Positions 37,656 through 50,554 are shown, counted from the stretch's first letter. The stretch: 64,000 nucleotides of DNA from Calonectria ilicicola (GCA_020809705.1 CP085832.1:1922001-1986000), one strand, 5' to 3'. The notes: generated by a model not told the origin, from the sequence alone. Numbers and translations: made by a program.

Positions 37656-39419
37656 ATGGCCTCCTCCAACCCGTTCCGCAAGAGGGCGGACCCTGCAGTA
37701 ACTGCAGGTGCCGTCTCTGCACCAGCTACTGCACGATTCCCTTCCCTCGACGCCATCGAGACCTCTTACCCGAGCCCAGACCCTGCGGGCCTTGACCAAA
37801 AGTCAAAGGTCATTAAAAAGGTCCGCGTCCTCTCTCCGCCTCCTCTATCACCCGACTCTCCCCAATGGTCTATGGCAACGCCGTCGATCGCATCCGGCCT
37901 TCAGCGCGGGGGAGAGGATGATCCCTTCGACGCAGCTTCTACCGACGATAGCGACCGCGAGATCGGCTACACTGCTACCCCACCCCCGCCACAAGATGGA
38001 AGTCGGATTCCCGCCAATCCGTTTAGCAAGACATTACGGGACATGGAATCAGCTGGTTCAAATCAAAAGCTAGAGATTGAGCGCCGTGCAGAGGGGGATA
38101 CTCTCAAGGCGGCCAACACAGCCCACAGGTCATTGGACGTGAGCTCGTTCAAGCGCCTGCTCATGACGGGAAACCTGGGAGCTGACGCCTCAGCAACCCA
38201 AGAATATACACTAGGAGCTCAAAGAGGAGGCGCAGACCTATCGTCAGCATCCTTTTCATCGTCGACCGACGACAGCTCCAAAGGCAGGCCAGCAGCTGGC
38301 AGCGAATCTCGGGAAATCTCATTCATATCCCGCGACACTTCGGATACTCCGGATGACGAACTAGACCACGAAAACATTTCCGATTCAAGTGCCTCATTGC
38401 AAATGACGAGAGGCAAAAAACCGCCACCGCCGCCGAGCTCACGACATGGCAAATCTATCAGAGTCGATTCAGTGTCCAGTGATCGCTCTATCGACGTTCT
38501 GGGGCCCAAGTCTCCCTCGGATGTAAACAGGCCACTACCTCCGGCTCCGCTGGGAAAGAGCCTCGAAATGGATTCTGAATCGGCATTTGACCCAGAATCA
38601 GCCGGGAAAAGAGCCGATATGTTACCAACTCCTCAGACAACACCAGACAGTGGAAAGAAGTCGGGGCCCGCGCCGCCTCCACGGCGGGGACATGCAAGAG
38701 GAGAGAGCAAGATCAATATTGTTTCAAGGGACAGCTACTCAGGTGCTAGAAATTATGGCGATGAAACCCCGTCTCGAACATCATCAATACGGTCCGGGAT
38801 GGACCGCCACCGTCATGATGCTCATGCTCCTGTTCCACCACCACCACCAAGAAGGTCAAGGCAATCGACTGTTATAACCCCAGATGTAGCCGCTGCTGTC
38901 ACTGCCTCTATAAATGATTCCCCAGTCTCCTATGGGCTGCACTCGGGGTCTGACAAATCACATGCTCCGCCAACGTTATCTTTGGCCGAAGCAAACCTAC
39001 CTCGCAATGTCCAGACTGGGAATTACAGGGTATCGGCACCTCCACCACCGCCAACCCGGAATGTGTCTGTCCGCCGACCTGCCAGTTTGAAGAGTGTGGA
39101 TAGCAACAGCCGACGTGCTTCTGTGGAAACGAAGCCCCACAGTGGAATTGCACCACCGCCACCCCCGCGACGACAGAGAGGAAACAGTAAGGGTAGCATC
39201 GATGGACCTTATAGGAGGACGAGTCTTGATGGGGTACCAAGAACTGAGCAAAGGCAAATTGAGGAGGGTAGCCACGCGGGCCTGGATAGCGCAAACGTTC
39301 ACCCCGGTCCGATGTCTCCACAGTCGGCAATCGATCAAGGGAAGAGCGTAGATATCTTGGCTGATCTCGACGCCTTACAAAGAGAGGTTGACGCGCTGCG
39401 GGGAAAACTAGGGCCGTGA
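37656..39419 (+). CDS. Disordered protein with NPF and polyproline (SH3-ligand-like) motifs
   Basis: I do not recognise a named family. Single exon, 587 aa, almost entirely low-complexity and charged. Visible elements: NPF tripeptides at residues 5-7 (SSNPFRKR) and 121-123; a hydrophobic island LDVSSFKRLLMTG (about 160-172); polyproline stretches followed by basic residues at about 256-266, 338-344 (APPPRRG), 393-402 (VPPPPPRRSR), 461-468 and 499-508 (APPPPPRRQR); and a C-terminal predicted helix or coiled coil (VDILADLDALQREVDALRGK, about 565-584). NPF peptides bind EH domains, and PPPPPRR-type peptides bind SH3 or WW domains, so an adaptor role in endocytosis or cortical actin is a reasonable inference. 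Many RRxS-like sites suggest phosphorylation. No membrane segment or signal peptide. Confidence 0.8.
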   Translation: MASSNPFRKRADPAVTAGAVSAPATARFPSLDAIETSYPSPDPAGLDQKSKVIKKVRVLSPPPLSPDSPQWSMATPSIASGLQRGGEDDPFDAASTDDSDREIGYTATPPPPQDGSRIPANPFSKTLRDMESAGSNQKLEIERRAEGDTLKAANTAHRSLDVSSFKRLLMTGNLGADASATQEYTLGAQRGGADLSSASFSSSTDDSSKGRPAAGSESREISFISRDTSDTPDDELDHENISDSSASLQMTRGKKPPPPPSSRHGKSIRVDSVSSDRSIDVLGPKSPSDVNRPLPPAPLGKSLEMDSESAFDPESAGKRADMLPTPQTTPDSGKKSGPAPPPRRGHARGESKINIVSRDSYSGARNYGDETPSRTSSIRSGMDRHRHDAHAPVPPPPPRRSRQSTVITPDVAAAVTASINDSPVSYGLHSGSDKSHAPPTLSLAEANLPRNVQTGNYRVSAPPPPPTRNVSVRRPASLKSVDSNSRRASVETKPHSGIAPPPPPRRQRGNSKGSIDGPYRRTSLDGVPRTEQRQIEEGSHAGLDSANVHPGPMSPQSAIDQGKSVDILADLDALQREVDALRGKLGP

Positions 39420-41039
39420 GGAGGAGGGAAAGCCTGATGCCGGCGCCTCCGTGAAGGAGGTGTTGGACACATGCACTTGAAAGGGAGGCCGAAAACGGCG
39501 GGCTAACATTGTACTCAAGGGATGACAGGCCGAGGAGGACGGAGGAGGGCGACAACTTGTAAAGACGGCGTTATACGGTGGGTATTGTAGAGGTGTTTTA
39601 GTTGTTTCTGGTTGGTGGGAAGGTGGCGCTTTTGATGAGAAATGTATTGTAGACAACTGTGATGGCAGTCTTATCCTATATCAAGTTGGTCCAGGAAGGA
39701 CGGAAGAAACCTGTCACAAATCACATGGTCCCCATTAGGCTTCTGCCCCTGGTCGGCGTTTATTTGAGCTGTCCAGTTATGGCCGATGGTCAGGATCTAC
39801 AGCTAAAAGTTGTCGTGACCCGAAGGAGCCGTGGGAGCCGGTGCCCGGCCATGCAAGATGTGGAAGCTCCCCAGAGGCCCAGAGGCAGATGACCGCTTAT
39901 AGCTCGGTAGCCCCGCGCGGCGGGCACTCGTACAACATGTCGTTATCGAGGCTACAGGACCAGTAGTGTCCGGGGTGGCATGGTACAGGTATGTTATGGC
40001 CAGGGATGTTTGAGGAGAGAAGATTCATAGAAGTCATGGTTGGGCTCAGCACAGACTGCACGGGATCCAGTGCTCACCTCCTTCAGGCGGGCGGTGCTTT
40101 CTAGCGAGGTTCCATTCTTTCCATGCCACCCATACGAAGGGGAAGATGGGGGCTCCACCCATACTTGTCTTCTGCCTTGCTGGTGGACAGGGCGGGTGGG
40201 TTTATACTCCGGCTACGGGGATGGTGTGTGTATGGGCAGCAACGGCTGTGAGTCGGTGAGTAGGGCAGCCATCTATTTATTAATACGCTTGGGTGCTCTT
40301 GCTTTAGCACTGCATGTAGCCCATCCTGCAAAACCAAAAAACTATCTAGGCAACGGAAAAAACAAGGCAGAGAGGCAGGCCGGGGGCCATACTACGGCCG
40401 AAGCAACATCACCAACACGCAACCCACTTGAGCGGGATTTTGGGATATTGGATAGTGATCCGCCGAGGTAAATTATCCACCACCACCAAAAGGCAAAAAA
40501 AAAAAAAATTAAAAAATTATTGAGGCAGTGAAACGGATCCGACGAGCAAGGAACCGTAGTCAGTCATCAGCGCAGTGAAACACCATCGTCCCACACAGGG
40601 CGAGTGGACTGAGCTTCACTCCCATCACGATCTTTCTGACTAGTACACCGTCATTCCACATCCCTACACCTTACAAGTTGAACTTCAATCTGCGGCCCGC
40701 CCCTCTATTTCTTCCTTCTCTCCTCCCGCTGCTTTATCTACCGCTCCTTTCCCTTCTAGAACATCCACTTTATGATAGCTATCCGAACTATCTCACACAC
40801 ATCTCCTGTCTTACCCCGGCGAAACCCTGATAGGCTCCGCCGCTTACACTACGCCGTCATCAACGCCGAGTTGATTGCCCAACCTCCACAGGCTGTTCAT
40901 ATTGGTTGTTAAAGACCCTCGACATCCAAGCAAACAATTTCTTTCTTTCCTTCTTTCTTTTCACCTTCTTTCTTCATCCCGCTGGGAATTCTCGCAAGGC
41001 TTTTGCCACCTACACTCGGACCATCGGAATACAACAACA
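39420..41039. other. Intergenic region and leader of the small Cys-rich gene
   Basis: No gene seen. An A-rich patch lies at about 40494-40518. From about 40.68 kb the plus strand is C/T-rich with TTTC runs (about 40939-40975), typical of a fungal leader directly above the ATG at 41040. Confidence 0.5.
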
Positions 41040-41255
41040 ATGTGCTACGATAATCTCGCCACGCTTACTTGCAATGGCTGCGGGCGTCGTTTAGGCGAGG
41101 CGCCCATAAGCAGGTCGCCTTGCCTCGCCGTCTGCGGCAAATTCCTGTCGAGGATCACGGCCGACACAGTTCAGGCCGAGTGTGATGTCTGCCGAGCCAA
41201 CCGCGAAGAAAGGGCGCTTTTGACACGGAGACTCAACCGCGCCTTCAGCAAGTAA
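41040..41255 (+). CDS. Small Cys-rich protein, possible zinc-binding
   Basis: Not recognised as a named family. The ATG at 41040 sits after an ACAACAACA leader and opens 71 codons (MCYDNLATLTCNGCGRRLGE) ending AFSK. Seven cysteines: C2, C11, C14, C28, C32, C49 and C52. The CxxC pairs at 11/14 and 49/52 could form a zinc ribbon-like site. There is no signal peptide, so it is not an obvious secreted effector. The Arg-rich C-terminus (RANREERALLTRRLNR) would be helical. Third positions are C/G biased as in the neighbouring genes. A second exon is possible: splicing a weak GTAACA donor at 41252 to an acceptor at 41316 would add 67 codons and give 137 aa ending SRRWRYESYIQDS. Confidence 0.6.
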   Translation: MCYDNLATLTCNGCGRRLGEAPISRSPCLAVCGKFLSRITADTVQAECDVCRANREERALLTRRLNRAFSK

Positions 41256-41518
41256 CACCAAAAAAAGGAGCCGACGAAGAGAATAGAGAGAATATACACA
41301 CCCCTTTGGAGAATAGAATCGAGGTCGACAACAAAGAGGAACGACCGACACAAGCACAACAGTGTGTCCGGGTCATTTGTCATGATGCCGGAAGGGCGAC
41401 CCGAGGCGAGGCAAAAGCTGACTCGGTTATGCAACCAACACCGCCATATGGACCCAACTACGAAAACGACTGGGCTTCTCGACGTTGGCGGTATGAATCC
41501 TACATCCAGGACTCGTAA

Positions 41519-42208
41519 CACACTTGGCGCCAACTAGGATCACTATCCCAACCCGCCAGCGCACCGGCTATTCAGCTACCCGATTTTGCAACGACCACCT
41601 CCACATACATACATCTCCCACTCACTCCCCCCTAACGACACATTTTTACGGCATCACGACTTGTACGCATAACACGCATTTTTTTGGTTTTATTGTTAAT
41701 TCGGCATTTTATTTTTTACTCCCTGCAACCTTCTTGGCGTTGGCTGTGTCTGCCTTGGGGCAAGGATCCTGAATTTCATTTGCAACCCTGTTCTAGTTTT
41801 CTGTTTTGTTTTATTTTTCCCCTTTGTACGGAATAGACGGAAATCATGATGGCGAAGGATTAATGGGGAAATGGCGAGGCATTTTTTTTCTTCTTGTTGC
41901 TCCCTCTATGTACATTAGGCAGGATTCGTTACGATAAGCTTAGCTCTTCATATCAGAAGCATCATGGGGTCTCACCCCAAAGTAAACTTTCGTGCGAGTG
42001 CCAAGCTTTATTTGGTGAGCGGAACCGCCGTAGACTGACGTTTCATCTTACCTACCATGACATGCCAGGGATGCTGGAATAGGCAGTAGACAGGCGAGGC
42101 TGAAACATAGCTGGCTGGCGATTCGCCCATATTAGGTTTATTCTATGTTTTAGATTGTCTGTATGTCATCCGATGCCTGTCAGCGGGCACAGCCCCCTTT
42201 TTGGTAGG
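41519..42208. other. Convergent intergenic region
   Basis: Faces the 3' ends of the Cys-rich gene and the LrgAB-like gene. T-rich stretches near 41680-41720 and 41800-41890 fit 3' untranslated sequence. No gene seen. Confidence 0.5.
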
Positions 42209-44074
42209 CTATAGACCCACGAGGGCTCGCACAAACGTTGCCACGGGGGGGATGGATGTGAAGAGGACCGTGATGGTCCCGAAGAGGCTCATTGACAGAC
42301 TTGAAAGCGCCGCTGCGCGCGGATCCGTCCGAAGCAGCAGGGCCGTGCCAATGGCACTCGAGTTGACACCCAGCGTCACCCCGCGAGTCACGTAGTCGTC
42401 CTGCGGCACCCGCAGCCATGCGAGGATGCGCGCGCCGAAGATGACGCCCATGATGCCGCTGATGATGGCGAGCGCCGCTACCGTGTTGTCGTCACCGCCC
42501 AGGTTGGCCGTCGCCGGAACCGCCAGGGCCAGCGTCAGACTGCGCGAGGCAAAGGCCAGGCTGCGCGTGGCCGAGATGCCAATGGCATGGCACAGCGGTG
42601 GGTAAGCCAGCAGCGAGCCAACGCTGATGGCCACGTTGGGCGCAACGATGGATACGAAGTGGGTGCGCAGCTCACGCCGGTACTGAAACATGGGCAGGGC
42701 GAGGGCGACGATGCTGGCGTCGAGCACGGTGCCAAAGACGTCGCCTGCCCCGGGCATCTTGCTGCCCCTGGTGTTCTCCCACAGCTCGAGGTACTTGGCC
42801 CCCGTGCGGTATGCCTCGAGGCTTGTGTCTAGGGAGTCGCCCCGGACCGCGGCAAAGGCCCAGATGACCAGAACAGTGAGGAGAGAGGAGACGAGCACGG
42901 GGTGGAGGTACTGGCGCCAAGAGCCGGGGATGGCCATGGCGGCAAAGTAAGCAAGAATGTTTACGGCAAGGTGGAGAGGCATGGCATATCCCGTGGTGTA
43001 GTAAAGGGGGATCCCGATGAACAGGAAGAGAGCCACATATGTCGCCAGGTCGAGGTTGGCTGATACGACAGTGGCCAACTCTTCACATCTAGGAGGAGGG
43101 ATTGGAACCTGAGTGGGATATGCCGTACGATTCAGTGCTTCGGCTGCGTTCTCTGGACCATGACCGTTGGCGTAGTGGTGATCCTGCAGACGTAGCAGCG
43201 GCGGGCTCTGCGGCCTAGATGGCGGCACAGATGGCGGCAGCGAGGGTGGCGCCGAGTCTGACATGTTGACCAACGGCACCGTTGAAGTCGCCTGTGAGAA
43301 ACTAGTTCTCCGGGACACCCCGGGAGTGTTCGGTGAGGAGCTGACGGGGATGTCCGGCGTGCGTCGGCCGAGTTCCTCACCTCTCTGAGATTCGGCCCGC
43401 TTGGTGGACCCAAGAGCAAGTTGAAGGCCCCGGGTGAACCACGCGGCCATGGCCATCATGATGAAGAATCCAATTACTAACATTTGTCAGACCTCGTTGA
43501 TGGTGCAGGGCTGGGTAGAAGTTGATTTGTTATGGCTTACCAAAGACAGCAATGATTTTGAATACTTCGACTACCCCAATCGGAGGGCTGAGTGGGAGCA
43601 GGACGAAAGAGGGTGTGAAGAAGACACCCATCCAGCGAAGAGACCAGCCAAACTATAAAGACGTTAGCACCGTGATCCGATTGGACAATTCGTTTATACG
43701 AGACAGAAGAGGAATTGACGTACAGGAACGTCGATGATGGCAATCAGCTTCTTTGTGCGATGGTTTCCCAGGGTTTTTTCAACTACAATGAGACCCAGGA
43801 ACAGCAAAAGCAGACAGGCCACTGAGGCCGGGAACGACACAGATAACTTTTTGAAAAGGGAGTCGATGCCAAAGCAAGCAACCAGTGCGACCATGATGCC
43901 GCAGGGCACATAGATCCATTGCCGGAACAGTTTTGATGCATTGGATTTAGCCACCTGCGTCAAGGGAGGGAGTGTTTGTCAGCCTTTGAAATACATGTTG
44001 ACAAAGGGGCTAAGTGAAGCACAAACCAGTTTCAAAGCACGTGGGAGGTGTGCGAGGTCACTCAGCTGCGCCAT
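42209..44074 (-). CDS. LrgA-LrgB-like membrane protein
   Basis: Multipass membrane protein joining an LrgA/CidA-like half and an LrgB-like half, the arrangement of plant plastidial glycolate/glycerate translocator PLGG1 and of related fungal proteins. Model: complement of 42209-43476, 43541-43652, 43724-43954 and 44027-44074, all in phase, 552 aa. LrgA-like part (about 20-140): FRQWIYVPCGIMVALVAC, SVACLLLLFLGLIVVE, then SLRWMGVFFTPSFVLLPLSP. A disordered Ser/Pro loop (about 155-270) separates it from the LrgB-like part, whose best block is RSLTLALAVPATANLGGDD, ALAIISGIMGVIFGARIL and GVTLGVNSSAIGTAL. The first exon codes only 16 residues (MAQLSDLAHLPRALKL). The fungal substrate is unknown; the bacterial proteins affect autolysis or export pyruvate. 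Confidence 0.85.
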
Positions 44075-46781
44075 GGTGTATAGTAGATGGCACACATGCG
44101 GGTACTAAAGGGGAGAGGTTGTAGGTGCCAAAAATCGGGTGGAAATATACCACGAGCAACGGGAGGCGACGGAGTTGCGACTCCGACGAGGTGGTGATGG
44201 TGGCCAAAATTAAGTGTAGAGTCTGTGTAAGAGGCGCCTGCTCCACCCTTCCGTCCGGCCGGCCGGATAAGGAACCAAGGCCACGGCAGCGAGGCGTGTT
44301 TGGGTGTTCTAGAATTATGGTGCTGTGATGGAATTCAGAGCCGCATGGCTCCCAGATATATATCTCTATCTATCCGCCATATCATTCCTCCTCCCATCGA
44401 GCCAAAGATCCGAGTCACACCCCTGGCGCCAGTATCAGCGTGCGCGCGCCAGGCGTATTCGGGTGGAGTCGTTCCGGAGCGGACGTCTCCGAGCATCGGC
44501 CTTGGTCTGCCGCCGGTCTGGGACGAACTATTCAAGGGCAAGGATAAGAGCCCCAATGGGGCTTAAAATGGGGGGGAGGGTTCGGGCAAAACTTCCGACG
44601 GTTCTTTGATAGCAAATTTTTTTCCGCTATCAACGCAGTCGCAGCATATGACTGGAAGTTTGAAGGTAACCTGGGTCACACTTTAAAGGTTAGAAAGCGT
44701 TCGGCATACGGTGAATGCCGAGATCTCAGAGGCCGGCGGCGAGCACAGACCCGTTGTTTCTCATGCGTACGTCACGGTGCCATTTTTAATAAGTAGATAA
44801 TGACGAACACAATGGTGACTGATTCCATCGTGAATGATTCCATCATTTGGATATTTAATGAGAGTCGAATGAATATCAAAGAAGCCATAATCTCATGTTG
44901 TGTGAAGTTGTCGAGGTAGGAAATTAACATATTGCTTTTATAAGCATCATTCAGATGAAGTTTTTGTATATGTTAATGCTGCGATTGACCTTCACATCAT
45001 GAACAGCTCACCTCAAATAATAAATAAAATAAAATAAATAAATAAAATAGTAAAAAAAAATAAAAAAATAATAAACATAAAATAGTAGGCTAAGACCATG
45101 CATTTTGTGAATTGATTTCGAAAATGGCTGAGCCACTAAAAATGACAATAAACTACCCTAGAGCTAAATCTCAATGTGTAGTCTCATGTGCACGTACATG
45201 GCCTAAGCATGCCTCCTGACAAAGATGGGCAAGTCGTGGCGAAAACCCAACGCTGACGCCTTCCGAAAATAATCGAACCAAGGGGACGGTGATTGGTTAT
45301 ATAGTCCTACATGCCAACCGAAAAAAAGCTTTCAAGACTCAGTTCTCCTGCCATGATGTCGCCTCCAGGCGACACTTCAACAAACGACCTTCAACTATGA
45401 TATTCTTACCCCATCGATTTCTTTAAACGCCAATCGACTCCTAGGCTCACTCATTTGTATGTGTTAACAGGAAAACTAAAAAGGCTTCGATCCGTCTCGA
45501 GATGGCCACTTCAACATGCACTCAAGCAGAACGACGCAGGCAGCAACATGTTTCGAATGTGACACACATACAGTTGGCGGTGGCACCTCCGCCAAAGTTT
45601 ACCGCCAAGAACCCGCCTAGCCATCAAAATGTATATCGGAATCACAGTGGGCAGCTGCGAAGAGTGTTGGCATATGGATCCGAAGTCATCATGTGTGGCC
45701 AGCACGAATCTTCCCTCGACGCTCGCATCCACAGTAGACTCTCGTGTCCCGAGCTGGGAAATGCACCAAACTGTTACTACGTATGCACTGATATGGCCTA
45801 GATATATGCCATCGGAGCCTGCTGACGTTTCACAGGGAGTACTCTCTCCTTCAACCGAGTCACTCAGTAGCCATCGAGAGCACAACACATTTTCCCAGCC
45901 AACAACCCCCACGAGTCTTCGGTCTCGGCTTGCACAGCAATTTTACCGTGCGCGTTCCTAGAAGTCGCCGCATAGATCTGCTCGCCCAAGTCTTGCTAGC
46001 TCGGCTCCAGAGTTTGGGAGTAGCGGCCAAGTGAGGTTCCCAACTGGCAAGGAGAGACGCAGAAGGGCACGCGAATCGGAAAGACACCGAGATTCGTCCG
46101 ACAAAGGATCAATGACAACCTATTCGCCACTGAGAGGGGTTGAAGGAACACACTGCCTGGCAATGGCTGGCGTGGTATTGGCAACATCGGATTTGGATCG
46201 GTTAACCTTCATGGCTCGGGCAAGGGAGGATGATGATGCGGAGGGCAAGGCTGCGCGGCTATGCTGAAACAGGCAACTTTTTAGCCCACGGGGAAAAATT
46301 TCGTGTTCAACGTTTATCAGTCATGCAGAAACAGAGAGAGTGCATATGGTATGCGGCCCCTGCCCCGTCCCATGACGAGCGTTGGTTCGGCGCTTGAGCT
46401 TGCGTTGCCGATAATTGAGGGCGTCGTGGCCGGCTAACATGGCCCGGCGGCCGAATGGGGCATCTAGCCGCGTCGGTGTAGACCAAGGCGGCTGTTGGTT
46501 GGCTGCATGCAAACTATGGCTGACACTACGGGATTTAATCTGGGATCGTCTGAGCTTTGAATCTGGAGAAAGCTGGGGTTCATTGCCAAAGCCGCACGGG
46601 TTGCGTCGGATGACTTCATTAGCGACCTCTGATTTCCGAACCCATAATTGACATCTGCGCCTTATCGCTCCTTCGCCGAACGGGCTCCTTCAAATAGCCC
46701 CGATATTTCTCTGTTTCCCCCCATTCCAATTGCCGCAATTCCTGGAAGCGACTGTCCTTACCAACCTCTCCACTCATCGCC
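44075..46781. other. Divergent intergenic region, partly AT-rich
   Basis: Between divergent LrgAB-like and glutaryl-CoA dehydrogenase genes. 44770-45130 is AT-rich, with an AAAT-type low-complexity run at about 45018-45085. A 99-codon plus frame (45502-45801) and a 133-codon minus frame (45511-45912) overlap and neither has domain features. No gene supported. Confidence 0.45.
45018..45085. repeat. AAAT-rich low-complexity run
   Basis: Imperfect AAAT/AAATA repeats interrupted by poly-A. Confidence 0.85.
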
Positions 46782-48213
46782 ATGTTCCGTCCCATTCTCA
46801 GATCTTGCGCCAGGAGCTCGAGGACCATTGCTCCCTTGCGGCCATGCGCTAGTCGGAGCTTTGCCTCGGCCTCAGGCCCAGCCTTTAACTGGCAGGATCC
46901 TTTAAACACCCAGAACCTTCTGACTGACGAGGAAATCGCCATTGGCGAGCTCGCAGAGCGGTACTGCCAGGAGCAATTGCTTCCCCGCGTTCTGCGTAAG
47001 TTGCACAGCTGCGCTGCCGAGGTGCCGCAATCAACCCCACCATGCGCCGCGGCTCACCACTGAACCGAGCTAACACAAGCACACAGAGGCCTACCGCGAC
47101 GAACACTATGATCCTAAGATCCTCGAGGAGATGGGAGAACTGGGCCTCTTGGGTGCCAGCATCCAGGGCTATGGCTGCGCCGGCGTCTCGTCCGTTGCCG
47201 GAGGTCTGATCACGAGAGCAGTGGAGCGCGTCGACAGCGGTTACCGTTCCGGCATGTCAGTACAATCGTCCCTCGTCATGGGCGGCATCTACGAGCACGG
47301 ATCCGAGGAGCAGAAGGAGAGGTTTTTGCCCGAGATGGCCAAGGGAAAGCTGCTTGGTGCATTTGGCTTGACCGAGCCCAACCATGGTAGTGACCCTGGT
47401 AGCATGGAGACAGTGGCCAGGCCACACCCTACTAAGAAGGGATACTATCTGCTGAGCGGTGCCAAGACCTGGATTACAAACAGTCCTATTTCCGACGTTT
47501 TGATGGTTTGGGCCAAGTTGCAGGAGACGGGCAAGATTCGAGGATTCCTGGTGGAGCGCAAGGACTGCCCCGCTGGCACTCTGGAGACTCCTGCTATCAA
47601 GAACAAGAACGGACTGCGAGCTTCGATTACCGGAATGATTCAGCTGGATGACTGCCCAGTCCCTCAAGAGAACATGTTCCCCGAGGTAGAGGGATTGAAG
47701 GGTCCCTTCAGCTGCCTCAACAATGCTCGATACGGTATCGCCTTGGGTGTCATGGGCGCCTTGGAGGACTGCCTTGACCGTGCCCGAACCTATTCCTTGG
47801 AGCGAAAGCAGTTTAAGGGAAACCCCTTGGCCAAGTACCAACTGATCCAGAAGAAGCTCGCTGATGCTTCCACCGATGCTGCCTACGGCACCGTTGCGGC
47901 TATCCAGGTTGGCCGACTCAAGGATGAAGGCAAGGTGACGCCTGAGATGATTAGTATGGTGAAGCGCCAGAACTGTGATACTGCGCTCAAGAACGCCCGT
48001 GTGCTTCAGGAGATTTTTGGAGGAAACGCGGTGAGTGATGAGTATGGTATCGGTCGTCACGTGGCGAATTTGTATGTGACCCAGACCTACGAGGGTCAGA
48101 GCGATATTCACAGTACGTATACCCGCACCCGTGACAATGCAACAGCATGCTGATTCGATAATGCAGGTTTGATTCTGGGACGGGCTATTACTGGGGTCCA
48201 GGCGTTTGTGTAA
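46782..48213 (+). CDS. gcdH: Glutaryl-CoA dehydrogenase, mitochondrial
   Basis: FAD enzyme of the acyl-CoA dehydrogenase family that oxidises and decarboxylates glutaryl-CoA to crotonyl-CoA in lysine, hydroxylysine and tryptophan breakdown. Exons 46782-46995, 47087-48112 and 48167-48213 join in frame to 428 aa, the normal length. An Arg/Ser/Ala-rich mitochondrial presequence (MFRPILRSCARSSRTI) is followed by the N-terminal helical domain. Then come substrate-binding DSGYRSGMSVQSSLVMGG, FAD-binding AFGLTEPNHGSDP and TWITNSPISD, and GPFSCLNNARYGIALGVMGA. The catalytic base is E407 in TYEGQSDIHS, and the family-typical end LILGRAITGVQAF follows. The intact Arg of GYRSGMS and the ITGVQAF end favour this enzyme over other acyl-CoA dehydrogenases. 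No peroxisomal signal. Confidence 0.95.
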
Positions 48214-49560
48214 GGACTCGGAGGATTTACGAGGTGATTCGGGTTGTTTTACCGTTGTTAGGTGCGTAGATAGGACGCAGCGTAGAACATAGGATCAACG
48301 AAGCCAACACAAAAAAAAACAAAAAAGGATGATAAACAAACATGACCCATCATCTTTAAGCTAGAATGTTTCTCATATTCGCTGGATTGAGGCCTGCTAA
48401 GTGCTGGCCTAACGTATCTGCCCAACAGTGACGATGAAAATCCTTATTCAGTGCATCAGCGATCATGGGTAATCAATCACTAATGCCGCAACAAGCGGGC
48501 CGGATATGTGGATATGTCGTCCGACGTCATGGCCGGACCGGAATGACCTTTTTTTTTTCTCATCGGGGCGTCTTCTGGATTTGCCCCCCAAGACTGGCCA
48601 GTGCTTTTTGGATGGAGACGGAAACGGCGATGCCGTTGGGACAGGATGGATGCATGCATGTATGCGTATTCAGATTACCCGTCTAAGGGGTTTCCGTCAT
48701 GGCGAGACAAATCTGGGCTGGCTGGGGAGGGAGGGAGTGGTCAGCCGCATACGCCGTTGATTTGTCGTTTGCGTGTCAGACGGGACGTGCAAACGGAAGG
48801 GGAAGCAGAGAGACACGCATGGAAAACATGGCGAATGGCGGCGAGGTACGGCCAAGCCGCTGAAGCAACCGTGGGCGGTAACAGTCATGGCACTCGATGG
48901 CGCGAGCCCGTCGAAGTCAAGCGAAGTCCGTGGTGCTCAGGCCCAGGGCGGAGCGAGGCGAGAGCGCGAGTGACTCGTGCCCCAGGGGATTGAGAGATTC
49001 GACCTCGTCCATCGGCATCAGCTTCAATTTACGTGCGGCCGTGTTAGCGCATGCGTACTCTGTACCTCTGGCGGCCCCCCGCCCCTGGTGGTCTGGTTCA
49101 GGGCGTGGCAGTGGCGGTGTTTGGGCTGCTGTGGCCTGGGTCAGCCACGAGAGGGGCCTAGTAAAAAACCTGACTTCCTGACTTTTCGGGCTGCCACAAA
49201 TGCAATAATGCGGAACAGCCACTCTTCCCTCACCTCTCTTTGTTGACGCTCCTCTCTTCCCTCCGTACTATTACTACCCCATCGCCGAACGGCAACCCCA
49301 AATCCCGCCTCCCGATTTCAGCCTTGACTGAACTCTCCTTGCAACACCATCACATAAGGACTTGACCTTTTCTTACTTGAAGCCCGCCCATCTCTTGCTC
49401 CGTCTCTCGGACAAGACTCTCGTTGCAGTGCGTGCTTTCGTTGCCCTCCCCTTCCCCTCTCTAACCGCCGCTCGTGACATCCCACCACTGACACCTTTGC
49501 TTGTGCAGCAGCGATAACTCGCACCCACACCCCTTAGATACCCCTTCTCCAACACACAAG
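48214..49560. other. Intergenic region and ubc4 leader
   Basis: Tandem genes on the same strand. The left part is the 3' untranslated region of the dehydrogenase; 49.2-49.56 kb is a C/T-rich leader of the ubiquitin-conjugating enzyme gene. No other gene seen. Confidence 0.5.

Positions 49561-50554
<994 letters not shown>

Noticed and set aside
45502..45912. Overlapping 99-codon plus and 133-codon minus frames between the LrgAB-like and dehydrogenase genes
   Set aside because: Neither shows a domain or clear bias; each is a possible shadow of the other.
47257..48111. 284-codon minus-strand frame
   Set aside because: Shadow of the glutaryl-CoA dehydrogenase exon 2, caused by its codon bias.
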